Assembly (NCBI GenBank): GCA_005882155.1 | Contig: VBCQ01000438.1 | Span: 1-11,236 of the forward strand | Direction of reading: 5' to 3' | DNA length: 11,236 nt | From: Betaproteobacteria bacterium | GTDB taxonomy: Bacteria > Pseudomonadota > Gammaproteobacteria > Burkholderiales > Burkholderiaceae_C | In this document: in pieces, positions 1 to 7,558 of the stretch | Position numbering within the stretch: position 1 is the stretch's first letter | How the letters are laid out: the number at the start of each line of letters is the position of its first letter | Position numbers and translations under genes: made by a program | Notes under the pieces: model-generated | The model's database searches: none | Seen by the model: only the letters and a program-made list of their open reading frames with translations | Told to the model about the DNA's origin: nothing

Positions 1-636
<636 letters not shown>

Positions 637-698
637 TGCTTCTCTCCGGTCTGCTGGCTTGTGGGCACAAGCAGGGTGGACAACAACGGCGCCGCGGC

Positions 699-1232
699 TT
701 ATGCCGTCAGCGCCGCTTTCATTTGTTCGAGGCGCGCCTTGACCGAGGTGTCGAGCACCTCGTCTCCGACGACGACGCGAATGCCGCCGATCAGTTCGGG
801 CTCGACCACCACGCTCGCATTGAGCTTGCGCGCGAAACGCTTCTCGAGCGTGGCGACGACGTCGGCCAGCTGCGCCGACTCGATCGCGAACGCGCTGTAC
901 ACCGTCGCGTCGGACACACCCGAGCGCGCGTTCACCAGCGCGCGGAATTGCGCGGCAATTTCGGACAGCACCGTCAGGCGATCGTTGTCGAGCACCGTCT
1001 TCAGCAAGTTCTTCGCTGCATCGCCGAGCGGGCGCGTCACCACCGACGTGATGACGTCGAACACTTCGTCGACGCTCGCGTTCGGGTTGCCGGCGTACTG
1101 GCGCAATTGCGGGTTCGCCGCGACTGCAGCGAGCGCGTCGAGCTGCTCGCTGATCTGCACCACGTCGCCGTTCACGGCGACCTTGAACAGCGCTTCGGCG
1201 TAGGGGCGGGCGAGGGTGGCGAGCTCGGCCAT
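699..1232 (-). CDS. atpH: ATP synthase F1 subunit delta
   Basis: Subunit delta is the cap of the peripheral stalk and joins subunit b to the top of the alpha-beta head. From the ATG at 1232 the protein has 177 residues, the same length as E. coli AtpH. The N-terminal helical domain starts MAELATLARPYAEALF. The C-terminal family signature PELIGGIRVVVGDEVLDTSV is intact near residues 144-163. The ribosome-binding site is weak. In the ancestral arrangement the atpF stop (TGA, 1234-1236) would sit one base before this ATG, so translation probably relied on coupling. Because atpF is frameshifted upstream, this reading frame is now continuous with the atpF frame from 1652, so delta may be made both as an N-terminal b fusion and from its own start. 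Confidence 0.93.
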   Translation of the reverse strand: MAELATLARPYAEALFKVAVNGDVVQISEQLDALAAVAANPQLRQYAGNPNASVDEVFDVITSVVTRPLGDAAKNLLKTVLDNDRLTVLSEIAAQFRALVNARSGVSDATVYSAFAIESAQLADVVATLEKRFARKLNASVVVEPELIGGIRVVVGDEVLDTSVKARLEQMKAALTA

Positions 1233-1652
1233 GTCAGAGTTCCGCTTTGAGGCGGCCCAACAACTCGGCGTGAACGCCGGCGTTGACTTGCGCAGCGCTT
1301 CGCGCGCCTTCATCGCTTCCTGCTCGGCCTCAGCCTTCGCCGCAGCGATGATCTTGTTGCCTTCTTCCGTCGCGCGGCTCTTGGCTTCTTCGATCATCGA
1401 TTGCGCGAGGCGCTCGGCGTCGGCCAGGCGCTGCGTCGCGTCGGTGCGGGCAGCCGACAGCTGCTGCTCGACGCGCGCGTTCGCGTTGGTCAACTCGGCC
1501 TTCGCCTTGTCGGCGGCCGACAGGCCTTCGGCGATCTTCTTCGCACGCTCGTCGAGCGCCGCGGCGATCGGCGGCCAGACGAACGACATCGTGAACCAGA
1601 CGAGGATCGCGAACACGATCATCTGGACGATCAGGGTACCGGTGATGCTCAC
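699..1652 (-). CDS. atpF: ATP synthase Fo subunit b with internal deletion, in-frame b-delta fused ORF
   Basis: The first 122 residues are a normal subunit b. A membrane helix (about residues 6-28, MSITGTLIVQ then VFAILVWF) is followed by the long charged coiled coil of the peripheral stalk. After K122 (codon 1287-1289) the frame reads 18 residues unlike subunit b (STPAFTPSCW...) and then enters AtpH at its Met, giving 317 residues. Read two bases over, the DNA at the same place encodes the normal b ending VNAGVHAELLGRLKAEL and a TGA at 1234-1236. The b segment between, usually close to QVAxLAVxGAEKILRRE, is missing. The two parts sum to 419 nt; adding 52 nt gives 157 codons, exactly the 156-residue length of E. 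coli b. A GAGG site precedes the ATG. Natural b-delta fusions exist in mycobacteria, but this one looks like a recent deletion or an assembly error. Confidence 0.85.
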   Translation of the reverse strand: MSITGTLIVQMIVFAILVWFTMSFVWPPIAAALDERAKKIAEGLSAADKAKAELTNANARVEQQLSAARTDATQRLADAERLAQSMIEEAKSRATEEGNKIIAAAKAEAEQEAMKAREALRKSTPAFTPSCWAASKRNSDMAELATLARPYAEALFKVAVNGDVVQISEQLDALAAVAANPQLRQYAGNPNASVDEVFDVITSVVTRPLGDAAKNLLKTVLDNDRLTVLSEIAAQFRALVNARSGVSDATVYSAFAIESAQLADVVATLEKRFARKLNASVVVEPELIGGIRVVVGDEVLDTSVKARLEQMKAALTA

Positions 1653-1707
1653 GTTATTGCCTCAATCACGGTGGTGGACAGATCCGGCGGCAACGCCGGC
1701 ACGCGTG

Positions 1708-1971
1708 TTACTTCGGCAGGTTGGCGATCTGGGCCAGGAACGGGTTGGCGGTGGCGAACCACAGCGCGACGCCGGTGCCGATGATGAACGACGCGTCGAT
1801 CAGGCCGACCAGCAGGAACATCTTGGTCTGCAGCTCGCCCATCAGCTCGGGTTGGCGTGCGGCCGACTCGAGGTACTTGCTGCCCATGATGCCGATGCCG
1901 ATGCAGGCGCCGATGGCGCCCAGACCGATGATCAGGCCGGAGGCGAGGGCAACAAAGCTGATGACTTCCAT
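1708..1971 (-). CDS. atpE: ATP synthase Fo subunit c (proton-translocating rotor ring)
   Basis: Subunit c forms the membrane ring whose carboxylates carry protons. The protein has 87 residues and two hydrophobic helices (about 5-27 and 51-75) joined by the polar loop R39-Q40-P41, which contacts gamma and epsilon. The glycine-rich first helix (GLGAIGACIGIGIMG) is the packing motif of the ring. The essential acid in helix 2 is Asp59 (GLIDASFIIGTG). No sodium-binding pattern of glutamine and threonine/serine is evident, so proton coupling is expected. A clean AAGGAG site (1977-1982) lies five bases before the ATG, in keeping with the high expression that c needs. It lies 48 nt after atpB and 55 nt before atpF. 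Confidence 0.97.
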   Translation of the reverse strand: MEVISFVALASGLIIGLGAIGACIGIGIMGSKYLESAARQPELMGELQTKMFLLVGLIDASFIIGTGVALWFATANPFLAQIANLPK

Positions 1972-2019
1972 GGTGACTCCTTAGTGTTTGAAGAGAGAAG
2001 AAAGAAAAGTGGGGACGAC

Positions 2020-2880
2020 TCAGTGCGTTTCGTGGGCTTGTCCCACGTAGACCAGCGCCAGCATCATGAACACGAACGCCTGCAGCGTGATGATCAGGAT
2101 GTGGAAGATGGCCCAAGCCGTGCCGGCGACAACGTGGCCGAGCGCCAACGCGATGCCGGTGGCACTCAGCGTGAACGCGCCGCCCATCAGCGCGATCAGC
2201 AGGAAGATCAGTTCGCCGGCGTACATGTTGCCGAACAGCCGCATGCCGTGCGAGACGGTCTTCGCGATGAACTCGATCATCTGCATGCCGAAATTCAGCG
2301 GCCACAGCGCAAAGTGATTGCCGAACGGCGCGGTAAAGAGCTCATGCACCCAGCCGCCCGCGCCCTTGATCTTCACGTTGTAGACCAGGCAGACGAGCAA
2401 CACGCCGAGCGACAGCCCCATCGTGACCGACAGGTCGGCCGTCGGCACGACGCGAAGGTAGGCGTGGTGCGCGTCATGGCCGGTCGCGCCATAGATCTGG
2501 CCCCAGATCGCGGGCAGCAGGTCGACCGGCAGCAGGTCCATTGCATTCAGCGCGAAGATCCAGACGAAGACCGTGAGCGCGAGTGGAGCGACGAGCTTGC
2601 GGCTCTTCGCGTTGTGCACGATGCCGCGGGCTTGCGCGTCGACGATCTCGACCAAGATTTCGACCGCGGCCTGGAAGCGCCCGGGCACGCCCGGCGTCGC
2701 CTTGCGCGCCGCTCGCCACAGCAGCCAGCAGACGATGGCACCGATCGTCAGCGAGAAGAACATCGAGTCGTAATTGAAGACCGAGAAATCGGCGACGGCC
2801 TTCGGCGGGTGGTTCTGCCAAAAAGTCAGGTGGTGGACGATGTAGTCGCCTGCGCTGAGCTCGTGACCTTCGGCTGCCAT
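2020..2880 (-). CDS. atpB: ATP synthase Fo subunit a (proton channel)
   Basis: Subunit a is the integral membrane stator that provides the two proton half-channels beside the c ring. The 286-residue protein has five or six hydrophobic segments. It carries the signature SHGMRLFGNMYAGE, which contains the essential arginine R224 (equivalent to E. coli R210) and E233. Family residues H249 and Q267 in the last helices are also present. The N-terminal and middle parts include the usual LNAMDLLPVDLLP loop. I chose the ATG at 2880 because GGTGAG lies just upstream; an in-frame TTG at 2892 would add four residues without a better site. It starts 25 nt after atpI. Confidence 0.96.
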   Translation of the reverse strand: MAAEGHELSAGDYIVHHLTFWQNHPPKAVADFSVFNYDSMFFSLTIGAIVCWLLWRAARKATPGVPGRFQAAVEILVEIVDAQARGIVHNAKSRKLVAPLALTVFVWIFALNAMDLLPVDLLPAIWGQIYGATGHDAHHAYLRVVPTADLSVTMGLSLGVLLVCLVYNVKIKGAGGWVHELFTAPFGNHFALWPLNFGMQMIEFIAKTVSHGMRLFGNMYAGELIFLLIALMGGAFTLSATGIALALGHVVAGTAWAIFHILIITLQAFVFMMLALVYVGQAHETH

Positions 2881-2905
2881 GTGTCTCACCAATCCCGTTG
2901 TTCTG

Positions 2906-3373
2906 TCATCTCTGGCGGCGCCACAGCAGCGCCACCCAATACATCTTCAAGCACACCACCAGAGCCACCAGCAGGGCCGGCCAGCTCAGCGGCTGAACTA
3001 TCTTCGGCGCCAGCATCAGCATGGTCACCGAGACGCCGATCTTCACCATCTCCCACAGCATGAAGCTCACGGCACTGACGCCGAGCGACATCCTGGAAAG
3101 CCGGCTGGTGATGCCGCGCGCCAGCAAGGCTCCCGGTACCACCACCGTGGCTGCGCCGTACAGCGCGGACCACGCGACTTCAGAGCGACCGGTGACGAGC
3201 CATGCCAGTCCGGCGACCCCCGCTCCGACCGCGGCTTGCGCCGCGACGACCCACCACGGCGACACCGTCGGCTGCTTGTCTCTCAAGGCCTGCGCTTCGT
3301 CCCGCGTCAGCCTCTTGAAAGGCAAATCTTCTGCCGCATCTGCATCGCTGCCACGCTCGAAACGGTCGTTCAT
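2906..3373 (-). CDS. atpI: ATP synthase subunit I (AtpI-like assembly protein)
   Basis: AtpI is a small, poorly conserved membrane protein encoded first in most bacterial atp operons. In other bacteria it is reported to help c-ring assembly or magnesium supply, and it is not part of the final enzyme. From the ATG at 3373 the product has 155 residues: a charged cytoplasmic N-terminus (about 1-45) followed by four hydrophobic segments, for example WWVVAAQAAVGAGVAGLAWL, a second around SALYGAATVVVPGALLA, a third around MLWEMVKIGVSVTMLML and a last one before the terminal RRQR. The frame is open further upstream to 3445, but that would run through the likely promoter at 3410-3415, so I prefer 3373 although its ribosome site is weak. 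The call rests on position, size and membrane pattern. Confidence 0.85.
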   Translation of the reverse strand: MNDRFERGSDADAAEDLPFKRLTRDEAQALRDKQPTVSPWWVVAAQAAVGAGVAGLAWLVTGRSEVAWSALYGAATVVVPGALLARGITSRLSRMSLGVSAVSFMLWEMVKIGVSVTMLMLAPKIVQPLSWPALLVALVVCLKMYWVALLWRRQR

Positions 3374-3409
3374 GGCAAAGGTGACGGTCGGCCCCAGCAA
3401 AGCCTCGGG

Positions 3410-3415
3410 ATTATA
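3410..3415 (-). promoter_or_regulatory. Candidate -10 box (TATAAT) for the atp operon
   Basis: The minus strand reads TATAAT here, a perfect sigma-70 -10 hexamer in otherwise GC-rich DNA. It would place a transcription start about 28 bases before the atpI ATG. The -35 side is weak: TTGCAC is present but only 13 bases upstream, which is too close, and nothing better is found at 16-18 bases. The 140-base gap between the SMP-30 gene and atpI is the only gap large enough for an atp promoter in this window. Confidence 0.5.
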
Positions 3416-3513
3416 TACGTGGAAACCCGTGCAACTCGGCCGCACGGGTCGCAGTGTCGCGTCGAATGCTGTCGACGACCTGACTCGGCGCCACTGCGCT
3501 TAGGCTGCGACGC

Positions 3514-4425
3514 TCAGGCTTCGAACATGTGGGCCGGCAAGCCGGGAACGTCCACCTTCAATGCGAGAACGCATCCGGCCCACGGCTGCTGCGCGAGCTC
3601 GTCAGCAGGCCGGTTCAGCTTCGCGGTCGTGATGTAGATCGTCTTCAGGTCGGCACCGCCGAAGCACGGCATCGTCGCGCAGCGCACCGGCAGTCGAACC
3701 TCGCGCAGCATTTCGCCGTCGGGAGAGAGCCGAATGAGGCGCTGCCCTTCGTACATCGCAACCCAGTAGCAGCCTTCGACATCGACGGCTGCCCCGTCGG
3801 GCCGGCCGCCGTAGGTTTCGAGATCGCCGCCGTGCGGCTTGCCGCCGAAGCGCGCGAAGACGCGTCGTCCGGTCAGCGCGCCACTCGCGCCATCGAAGTC
3901 GAATGCATAAACCGTGTGCGCTGTTGTATCGCTCCAGTACATCGTGCGCCCGCTCGGGCTCCACGCAAGGCCGTTGGACACGGTGATGCCGTCGGCGCGG
4001 CGCTCGAGCTTGCCGGCGCTGTAGCAATGCAGCGAGGCGATCGCCGGGTCGCGCGGCTCGTAGATCGTGCCGACCCAGAAGCGGCCCTGCGGGTCGCACT
4101 TGCCGTCGTTGAAGCGCTCGTTGCGCGGGTCGTAGGGCGGGCTTGCCAGGCGTGTGCGCCGGCTGCTCGCCGTGTCGAAGCGCCACAAGCCATCGCGCAT
4201 CGCGAGCAGCAGTGCGCCGTCGAGCATCGGCGCGCAGCTCGCCACGTCGCTGTCGAGGCTCCAGTGCACGAGCTCGCCGCTGGCCGGGTCGAAGCGGTTG
4301 AGCCGCTGTCCCGGGATGTCGCAGTAGTACAGCCGCTGCTCACGCGGATGCCACATCGGCGACTCGCCGAGCAAGCTCGCTTCGGCGACCGCAATCTTCA
4401 CCTCGGGGTCGGCAGGCAGCGTCAC
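3514..4425 (-). CDS. SMP-30/gluconolactonase-family lactone hydrolase
   Basis: This is a six-bladed beta-propeller metalloenzyme of the SMP-30/gluconolaconase/LRE family, which opens sugar lactones to aldonic acids in the cytoplasm. The metal ligands known from the family are in place: E21 (LLGESPMWHP), N151 (ITVSNGLAWSP) and D210 (GRPDGAAVD). The substrate-pocket segment ERFNDGKCDPQGRFWVGT, which contains N106, is also intact. The start is the GTG at 4425, whose GTGA overlaps the TGA of the aldose epimerase by four bases, so the two are translationally coupled; it gives 303 residues, normal for the family. The frame extends upstream to 4551 but that part is out-of-frame epimerase sequence. 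The exact sugar lactone cannot be told from sequence. The 'gluconolactonase' label is only the family's default. Confidence 0.92.
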   Translation of the reverse strand: MTLPADPEVKIAVAEASLLGESPMWHPREQRLYYCDIPGQRLNRFDPASGELVHWSLDSDVASCAPMLDGALLLAMRDGLWRFDTASSRRTRLASPPYDPRNERFNDGKCDPQGRFWVGTIYEPRDPAIASLHCYSAGKLERRADGITVSNGLAWSPSGRTMYWSDTTAHTVYAFDFDGASGALTGRRVFARFGGKPHGGDLETYGGRPDGAAVDVEGCYWVAMYEGQRLIRLSPDGEMLREVRLPVRCATMPCFGGADLKTIYITTAKLNRPADELAQQPWAGCVLALKVDVPGLPAHMFEA

Positions 4426-5294
4426 AGCACCGAAACGTCGAGCGTCATCGAAGCGTCGAAGCTTTCGCCCGGCGGCAGCGCGCGCAGCCCGTGCGCGACC
4501 GGATCCGCCATGTGGATCGCATTGCCGACATGGCTCACCGGCTCGATGCAAAAGTAGTCCTTGTGCTGCGGCGTGTAGACCACGAGGTAGGGCAGTGACG
4601 ACGTGAGCTGCAGCGACACCTTCTCGTCACGGATTCGCGCCGGGCCCTTCCAGCCTTCGAAGCCGTTGTCGAAGTCCATGTGCGAGACGTCGCCGTCGAT
4701 GCCCGGCTGCGCGACCTTGCGGATCGGCAACTGCGCGACGTCGGTCTCCCAGCGCTCGCTCAACTCGATGTGCAGCCGGCTGCGAGCGCGCTTGGGGAAA
4801 TACGGGTGCCAGCCGAGGCCGACCGGCTGCGCAATGTCCGACCGGCTGGTGATCACCATTTGCATGCGCAGCGACTGCGGCGTCAAGCTGAAGAACTGGC
4901 TCGCCTCGAATGCGAACGGCCAATGTTCATCGGCCTCATGGCGCATTCTCAGCACCACGTCGAGCGCGCTGTGCGACGCCAGCTCCCAGCGGCTCATCCA
5001 GCCGACGCCATGCAGGGAATGCGGGCTGTCCTCGAAGTTCGGCTGCGTCGTGTATTCGCGGCCCTTCCAGCGAAAGTGCCGAAACCCGAGCCGGTTCGAA
5101 TACGGCACCAATGGAAAGCAGCCCGACTGCCGCGCGCCGGACAGCAGTGCCGGTTCGCAGGATCGCAATATTGGCGTGTCGCGGTGCCACAGGCCCGCGA
5201 TGCTGCCGCCCAAGTCGGCACGCAGGGCCAGGCGCAGCGCGCCGGCGTGCAACTCGATGGTCGTCTCAGAAGTCGATCTCGATGATCCGGTCAT
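4422..5294 (-). CDS. Aldose 1-epimerase (mutarotase family)
   Basis: Aldose 1-epimerases interconvert alpha and beta anomers of sugars, feeding the anomer required by a downstream dehydrogenase or kinase. The beta-sandwich family's catalytic residues are visible: H95 (PHSLHGVGW), H163 (GLGWHPYF) and the general base E251 (FCIEPVSH). The conserved NRL motif of the substrate site is at residues 67-69. The chosen ATG at 5294 gives 290 residues and follows GGGAGG closely. In-frame ATGs at 5315 and 5324 are possible and would start inside a 9-bp tandem repeat just after the aldolase stop. It overlaps the lactonase gene by four bases, so both probably act in the same sugar route. The substrate is not known; related sequences are often only annotated by family. 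Confidence 0.9.
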   Translation of the reverse strand: MTGSSRSTSETTIELHAGALRLALRADLGGSIAGLWHRDTPILRSCEPALLSGARQSGCFPLVPYSNRLGFRHFRWKGREYTTQPNFEDSPHSLHGVGWMSRWELASHSALDVVLRMRHEADEHWPFAFEASQFFSLTPQSLRMQMVITSRSDIAQPVGLGWHPYFPKRARSRLHIELSERWETDVAQLPIRKVAQPGIDGDVSHMDFDNGFEGWKGPARIRDEKVSLQLTSSLPYLVVYTPQHKDYFCIEPVSHVGNAIHMADPVAHGLRALPPGESFDASMTLDVSVL

Positions 5295-5310
5295 GGCCCT
5301 CCCAATGGCA

Positions 5311-5328
5311 GACATCTCTGACATCTCT
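5311..5328. repeat. Tandem 9-bp duplication at the epimerase start
   Basis: GACATCTCT occurs twice in direct tandem (5311-5319 and 5320-5328), between the aldolase stop and the epimerase. On the minus strand each unit carries an ATG (5324 and 5315), both in frame with the epimerase, so the unit adds exactly three codons. Confidence 0.9.
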
Positions 5329-5329
5329 A

Positions 5330-6142
5330 TCAGTAGCTCGACGATTGCGTGCCGCTGGCGAGCGTGTGGACATGCTCGGTGTCGCGGGTGCGCAATGCGG
5401 CGAGCGCCTGCTGCGCGCTGCGCATCATCAGCCCGATGTCGGACGACATCGCAACGAAGTCGAAGCCGATCGCGCGGTACTGCGCGACCATCTCGGGCGT
5501 GCCGCCCAAGGTACCGACCGGCTTGCCGATCGCCTTGCAGCGCTGCACCGCCTGCGAGATCAGCTCCATCACGGCAGGGTGGGTCAGGTTGCCCATGTGC
5601 CCCATCGACGCCGACAGATCGGCCGGGCCAATGAACAGCGCATCGATGCCGTCGACCGAGGCAATCGCCTCGAGATCCTCGATGGTCTTCGCAGTCTCGA
5701 TTTGCGCGATGACGCCGATCTGCTGGCTCGCGGTCTTCAAGTAGTTGGGCAGCGTGCCGAAGCGCGATGCCCTCGTCTGACCCGCGACGCCGCGCACGCC
5801 GTCGGGCGGATAGCGTGTGGCCGCGACGGCGCGCAGCGCCTCGTCGACGCTTTGCACGAAGGGGAACATCAGCGTCGTCGCGCCGGCATCGAGGACCCGC
5901 TTGACGACCACCATGTCGTTCCAAGGCACCCGCAATACCGGCACCATCTTCGTTCCGGCCAGCGCTTGCAGCACATGAACGACACCGCCGAGGTCGAGCG
6001 GCGCATGCTCCATGTCGACGAGGCCCCAGTCGAAGCCGGCGCAGGCGATGGCCTCGGCCACCAGCGGGCTCGCCGAGCTGATCCAGGTCCCGACCGGCGG
6101 ATGCGCGCCGGCAGCCTTCAGCAATTGCATGAACGAGTTCAT
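5330..6142 (-). CDS. HpcH/HpaI-family class II aldolase (2-keto-3-deoxy sugar acid type)
   Basis: The family catalyses metal-dependent retro-aldol cleavage of 2-keto acids to pyruvate and an aldehyde; members include HpaI, GarL and RhmA. The 270-residue protein has the HpaI catalytic set at almost the same numbering: H46 (DMEHAPLD) and R71 (VLRVPWND) as substrate and base residues, Q147, the metal ligand E149 (AQIETAKT), A174 and the metal ligand D175 (FIGPADLS). Start ATG 6142 has AAGGGGA upstream. A polar tail of about 15 residues ending SSSY extends beyond the usual end. With the epimerase and lactonase downstream, a role in cleaving a 2-keto-3-deoxy sugar acid is more likely than aromatic degradation, but that is inferred from context. 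Confidence 0.9.
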   Translation of the reverse strand: MNSFMQLLKAAGAHPPVGTWISSASPLVAEAIACAGFDWGLVDMEHAPLDLGGVVHVLQALAGTKMVPVLRVPWNDMVVVKRVLDAGATTLMFPFVQSVDEALRAVAATRYPPDGVRGVAGQTRASRFGTLPNYLKTASQQIGVIAQIETAKTIEDLEAIASVDGIDALFIGPADLSASMGHMGNLTHPAVMELISQAVQRCKAIGKPVGTLGGTPEMVAQYRAIGFDFVAMSSDIGLMMRSAQQALAALRTRDTEHVHTLASGTQSSSY

Positions 6143-6173
6143 CGTCGGTCCCCTTCGGTGATGCGGCGGCGCC

Positions 6174-6683
6174 TCAATCGAGACTGGCCTTCAAGTAATG
6201 TGCGCCGGGAATCGGATTGAAGTAATAGGGAGGAATCTCTTGGAAGCCGAGCGACGCGTAAAGGCCGCGCGCAGCCTCCATGTCGTCGAGCGTGTCGAGC
6301 AGCATCACCGAATAGCCGCAGCGCTGGGCTTCGTCGTGCAGCGCCTGCGCAATGATGCGGCCGAGGCCGAAGCGGCGAAACGCCGGGCGCACGTAAAGGC
6401 GCTTCATCTCGCAAGCGTTGGCATAGTCGACGTCGGACACGCCGCGCAGGGCACCGCAACCGGCGAGCGCCGAGTCGACGAAGGCGAGCAACAGCTGGCC
6501 GCCAGGCGGCGCGTACTCTCCGGGCAGGTTCGCCAGCTCGGCCTCGAAGTTCTGGAAGCACAGGTCGACGTCGAGGCTGGCCGCGTACTCGCGAAACACC
6601 TCGCGCGCCGCTGCGATCAGTTCGGGCGTGTCGGGAAAAACCAGACGTATGTCGGGGGCGTCCATCCGAGATGGCGACTGCAT
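6174..6683 (-). CDS. GNAT-family N-acetyltransferase
   Basis: This single-domain GCN5-related acetyltransferase has 169 residues. The acetyl-CoA pyrophosphate loop fits the R/Q-x-x-G-x-G/A pattern at R103-RFGLG108, right after the beta-4 strand MKRLYVRP. The C-terminal motif ARGLYASLGFQEIPPYY is typical of beta-6/beta-7 in the family. The acceptor cannot be predicted. Neither the ATG at 6683 nor an in-frame ATG at 6665 has a clear ribosome site, so the first six residues are uncertain. It ends 31 bases before the aldolase ATG and begins 31 bases after the cytochrome b561 stop. Co-transcription with the sugar genes is likely, but a functional link is not shown. Confidence 0.87.
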   Translation of the reverse strand: MQSPSRMDAPDIRLVFPDTPELIAAAREVFREYAASLDVDLCFQNFEAELANLPGEYAPPGGQLLLAFVDSALAGCGALRGVSDVDYANACEMKRLYVRPAFRRFGLGRIIAQALHDEAQRCGYSVMLLDTLDDMEAARGLYASLGFQEIPPYYFNPIPGAHYLKASLD

Positions 6684-6714
6684 GGGAGGAGGCAGTTTAG
6701 CGCTCTGGCCGCAC

Positions 6715-7395
6715 TTAGCTCCCGAGGCTCACGAGCCAGGCCACGCCGCCGGCACACAGCGCGAGCAACAACGCCGCCAAGCTGCGCACGCGCCAGTGGT
6801 CGGCCGACGCCGGAACGCCGGCCGGCAGCGGCTTGTCGCCGACGATCATCGGCCGCACGAGGTTGCGCTTTCTCGCGAACAGGTAGAACGTGATCGCAGC
6901 GACATTCAGCAGCGCGAGGACGACGATCAACCGCTGGCCGAAGACCGAATGCCATTTGGTCAACAGGCTGCTGGTGGCCCCGGAGACGAATTTGACGAGC
7001 GGGCCGGTGGTGGAAATCTCGTCGTCGGCGAACAAGCCGCTGCCCACTTGCGCCGCGAGCAACACCAGTAGGCCGAACACCGACAGCGAGCCGAGCGGAC
7101 TGTGGCCGACGTCATGGTGCTCGTCGCTGCGGCTTTCGCCGCGCAAATAGCGCAGCACCGTTTGCGGCGGGTAAATGAAGCTCGCAAAGCGCGACCAGTG
7201 CCCGCCGACCAATCCCCACAGCAGCCGAAACGCGAGCAGCGTCAAGATGGCGTAGCCGCTGCGCAAGTGCCAAACCATCGCGTTGCCGCCGATGTACCCG
7301 CTCGCAATCGAGAAGATCACGCAGCCGGCGAGCACCCAATGAAACAGCCGGGTCGGCAAGTCCCACACGCGCACCGGCAGCAACGCATCGCTCAC
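6715..7395 (-). CDS. Cytochrome b561-family membrane protein (di-haem b type)
   Basis: This is a four-helix membrane cytochrome of the bacterial b561/Ni-Fe-hydrogenase-b family, expected to pass electrons between the quinone pool and a periplasmic partner. Candidate haem-ligand histidines are in the usual places: RLFHWVL in helix 1, NAMVWHLRSGY before helix 2 and LLTKWHSVFGQR before the third or fourth helix. The C-terminus has a final membrane segment (AALLLALCAGGVAWLVSL). The start is the GTG at 7395, preceded by AAGGA; it gives 226 residues, and the preceding 47 codons of open frame do not look like protein. The gene is divergent from the cytochrome c' gene, an arrangement seen in other proteobacteria, where the b561 is presumed to be the electron partner. 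Confidence 0.88.
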   Translation of the reverse strand: MSDALLPVRVWDLPTRLFHWVLAGCVIFSIASGYIGGNAMVWHLRSGYAILTLLAFRLLWGLVGGHWSRFASFIYPPQTVLRYLRGESRSDEHHDVGHSPLGSLSVFGLLVLLAAQVGSGLFADDEISTTGPLVKFVSGATSSLLTKWHSVFGQRLIVVLALLNVAAITFYLFARKRNLVRPMIVGDKPLPAGVPASADHWRVRSLAALLLALCAGGVAWLVSLGS

Positions 7396-7558
7396 GTTTG
7401 TCCTTCTATCGTCAAGACTCGCAACGATAACTCGCTTGGGGTTTTCACGAGGACAGGAATAGCCACGATTGGCGCTGCGTACACTCGGCGGCGGCGGGTT
7501 GCGGCAAGCACTGCAGGCCGACCCCATGCGTTCCATTCAACATCCAGGAGATCACTGA
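7396..7558. promoter_or_regulatory. Divergent control region between cytochrome b561 and cytochrome c'
   Basis: These 163 bases separate two divergent genes, so both promoters should lie here. I searched for sigma-70 hexamers with 16-18 base spacing and found none convincing on either strand. No clear FNR, NsrR or NnrR palindrome stood out. AGGAG at 7546-7550 is the ribosome site of cytochrome c'. Confidence 0.35.

Noticed and set aside
1216..3063. 615-codon open frame on the plus strand across the atp genes
   Set aside because: It is antisense to atpF, atpE, atpB and atpI, rich in Arg/Gln/His/Asp as expected from a shadow of GC-rich codons, and has no recognisable domain.
3424..3513. Terminator for the sugar gene cluster
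   Set aside because: The inverted match around GTCGTCGA and TCGACGCGAC is imperfect and not followed by a T-run, so I do not call it.
3529..4557. 342-codon plus-strand frame opposite the lactonase
   Set aside because: Shadow of the SMP-30 gene, which has its metal ligands in the minus frame; no start signal and no motif.
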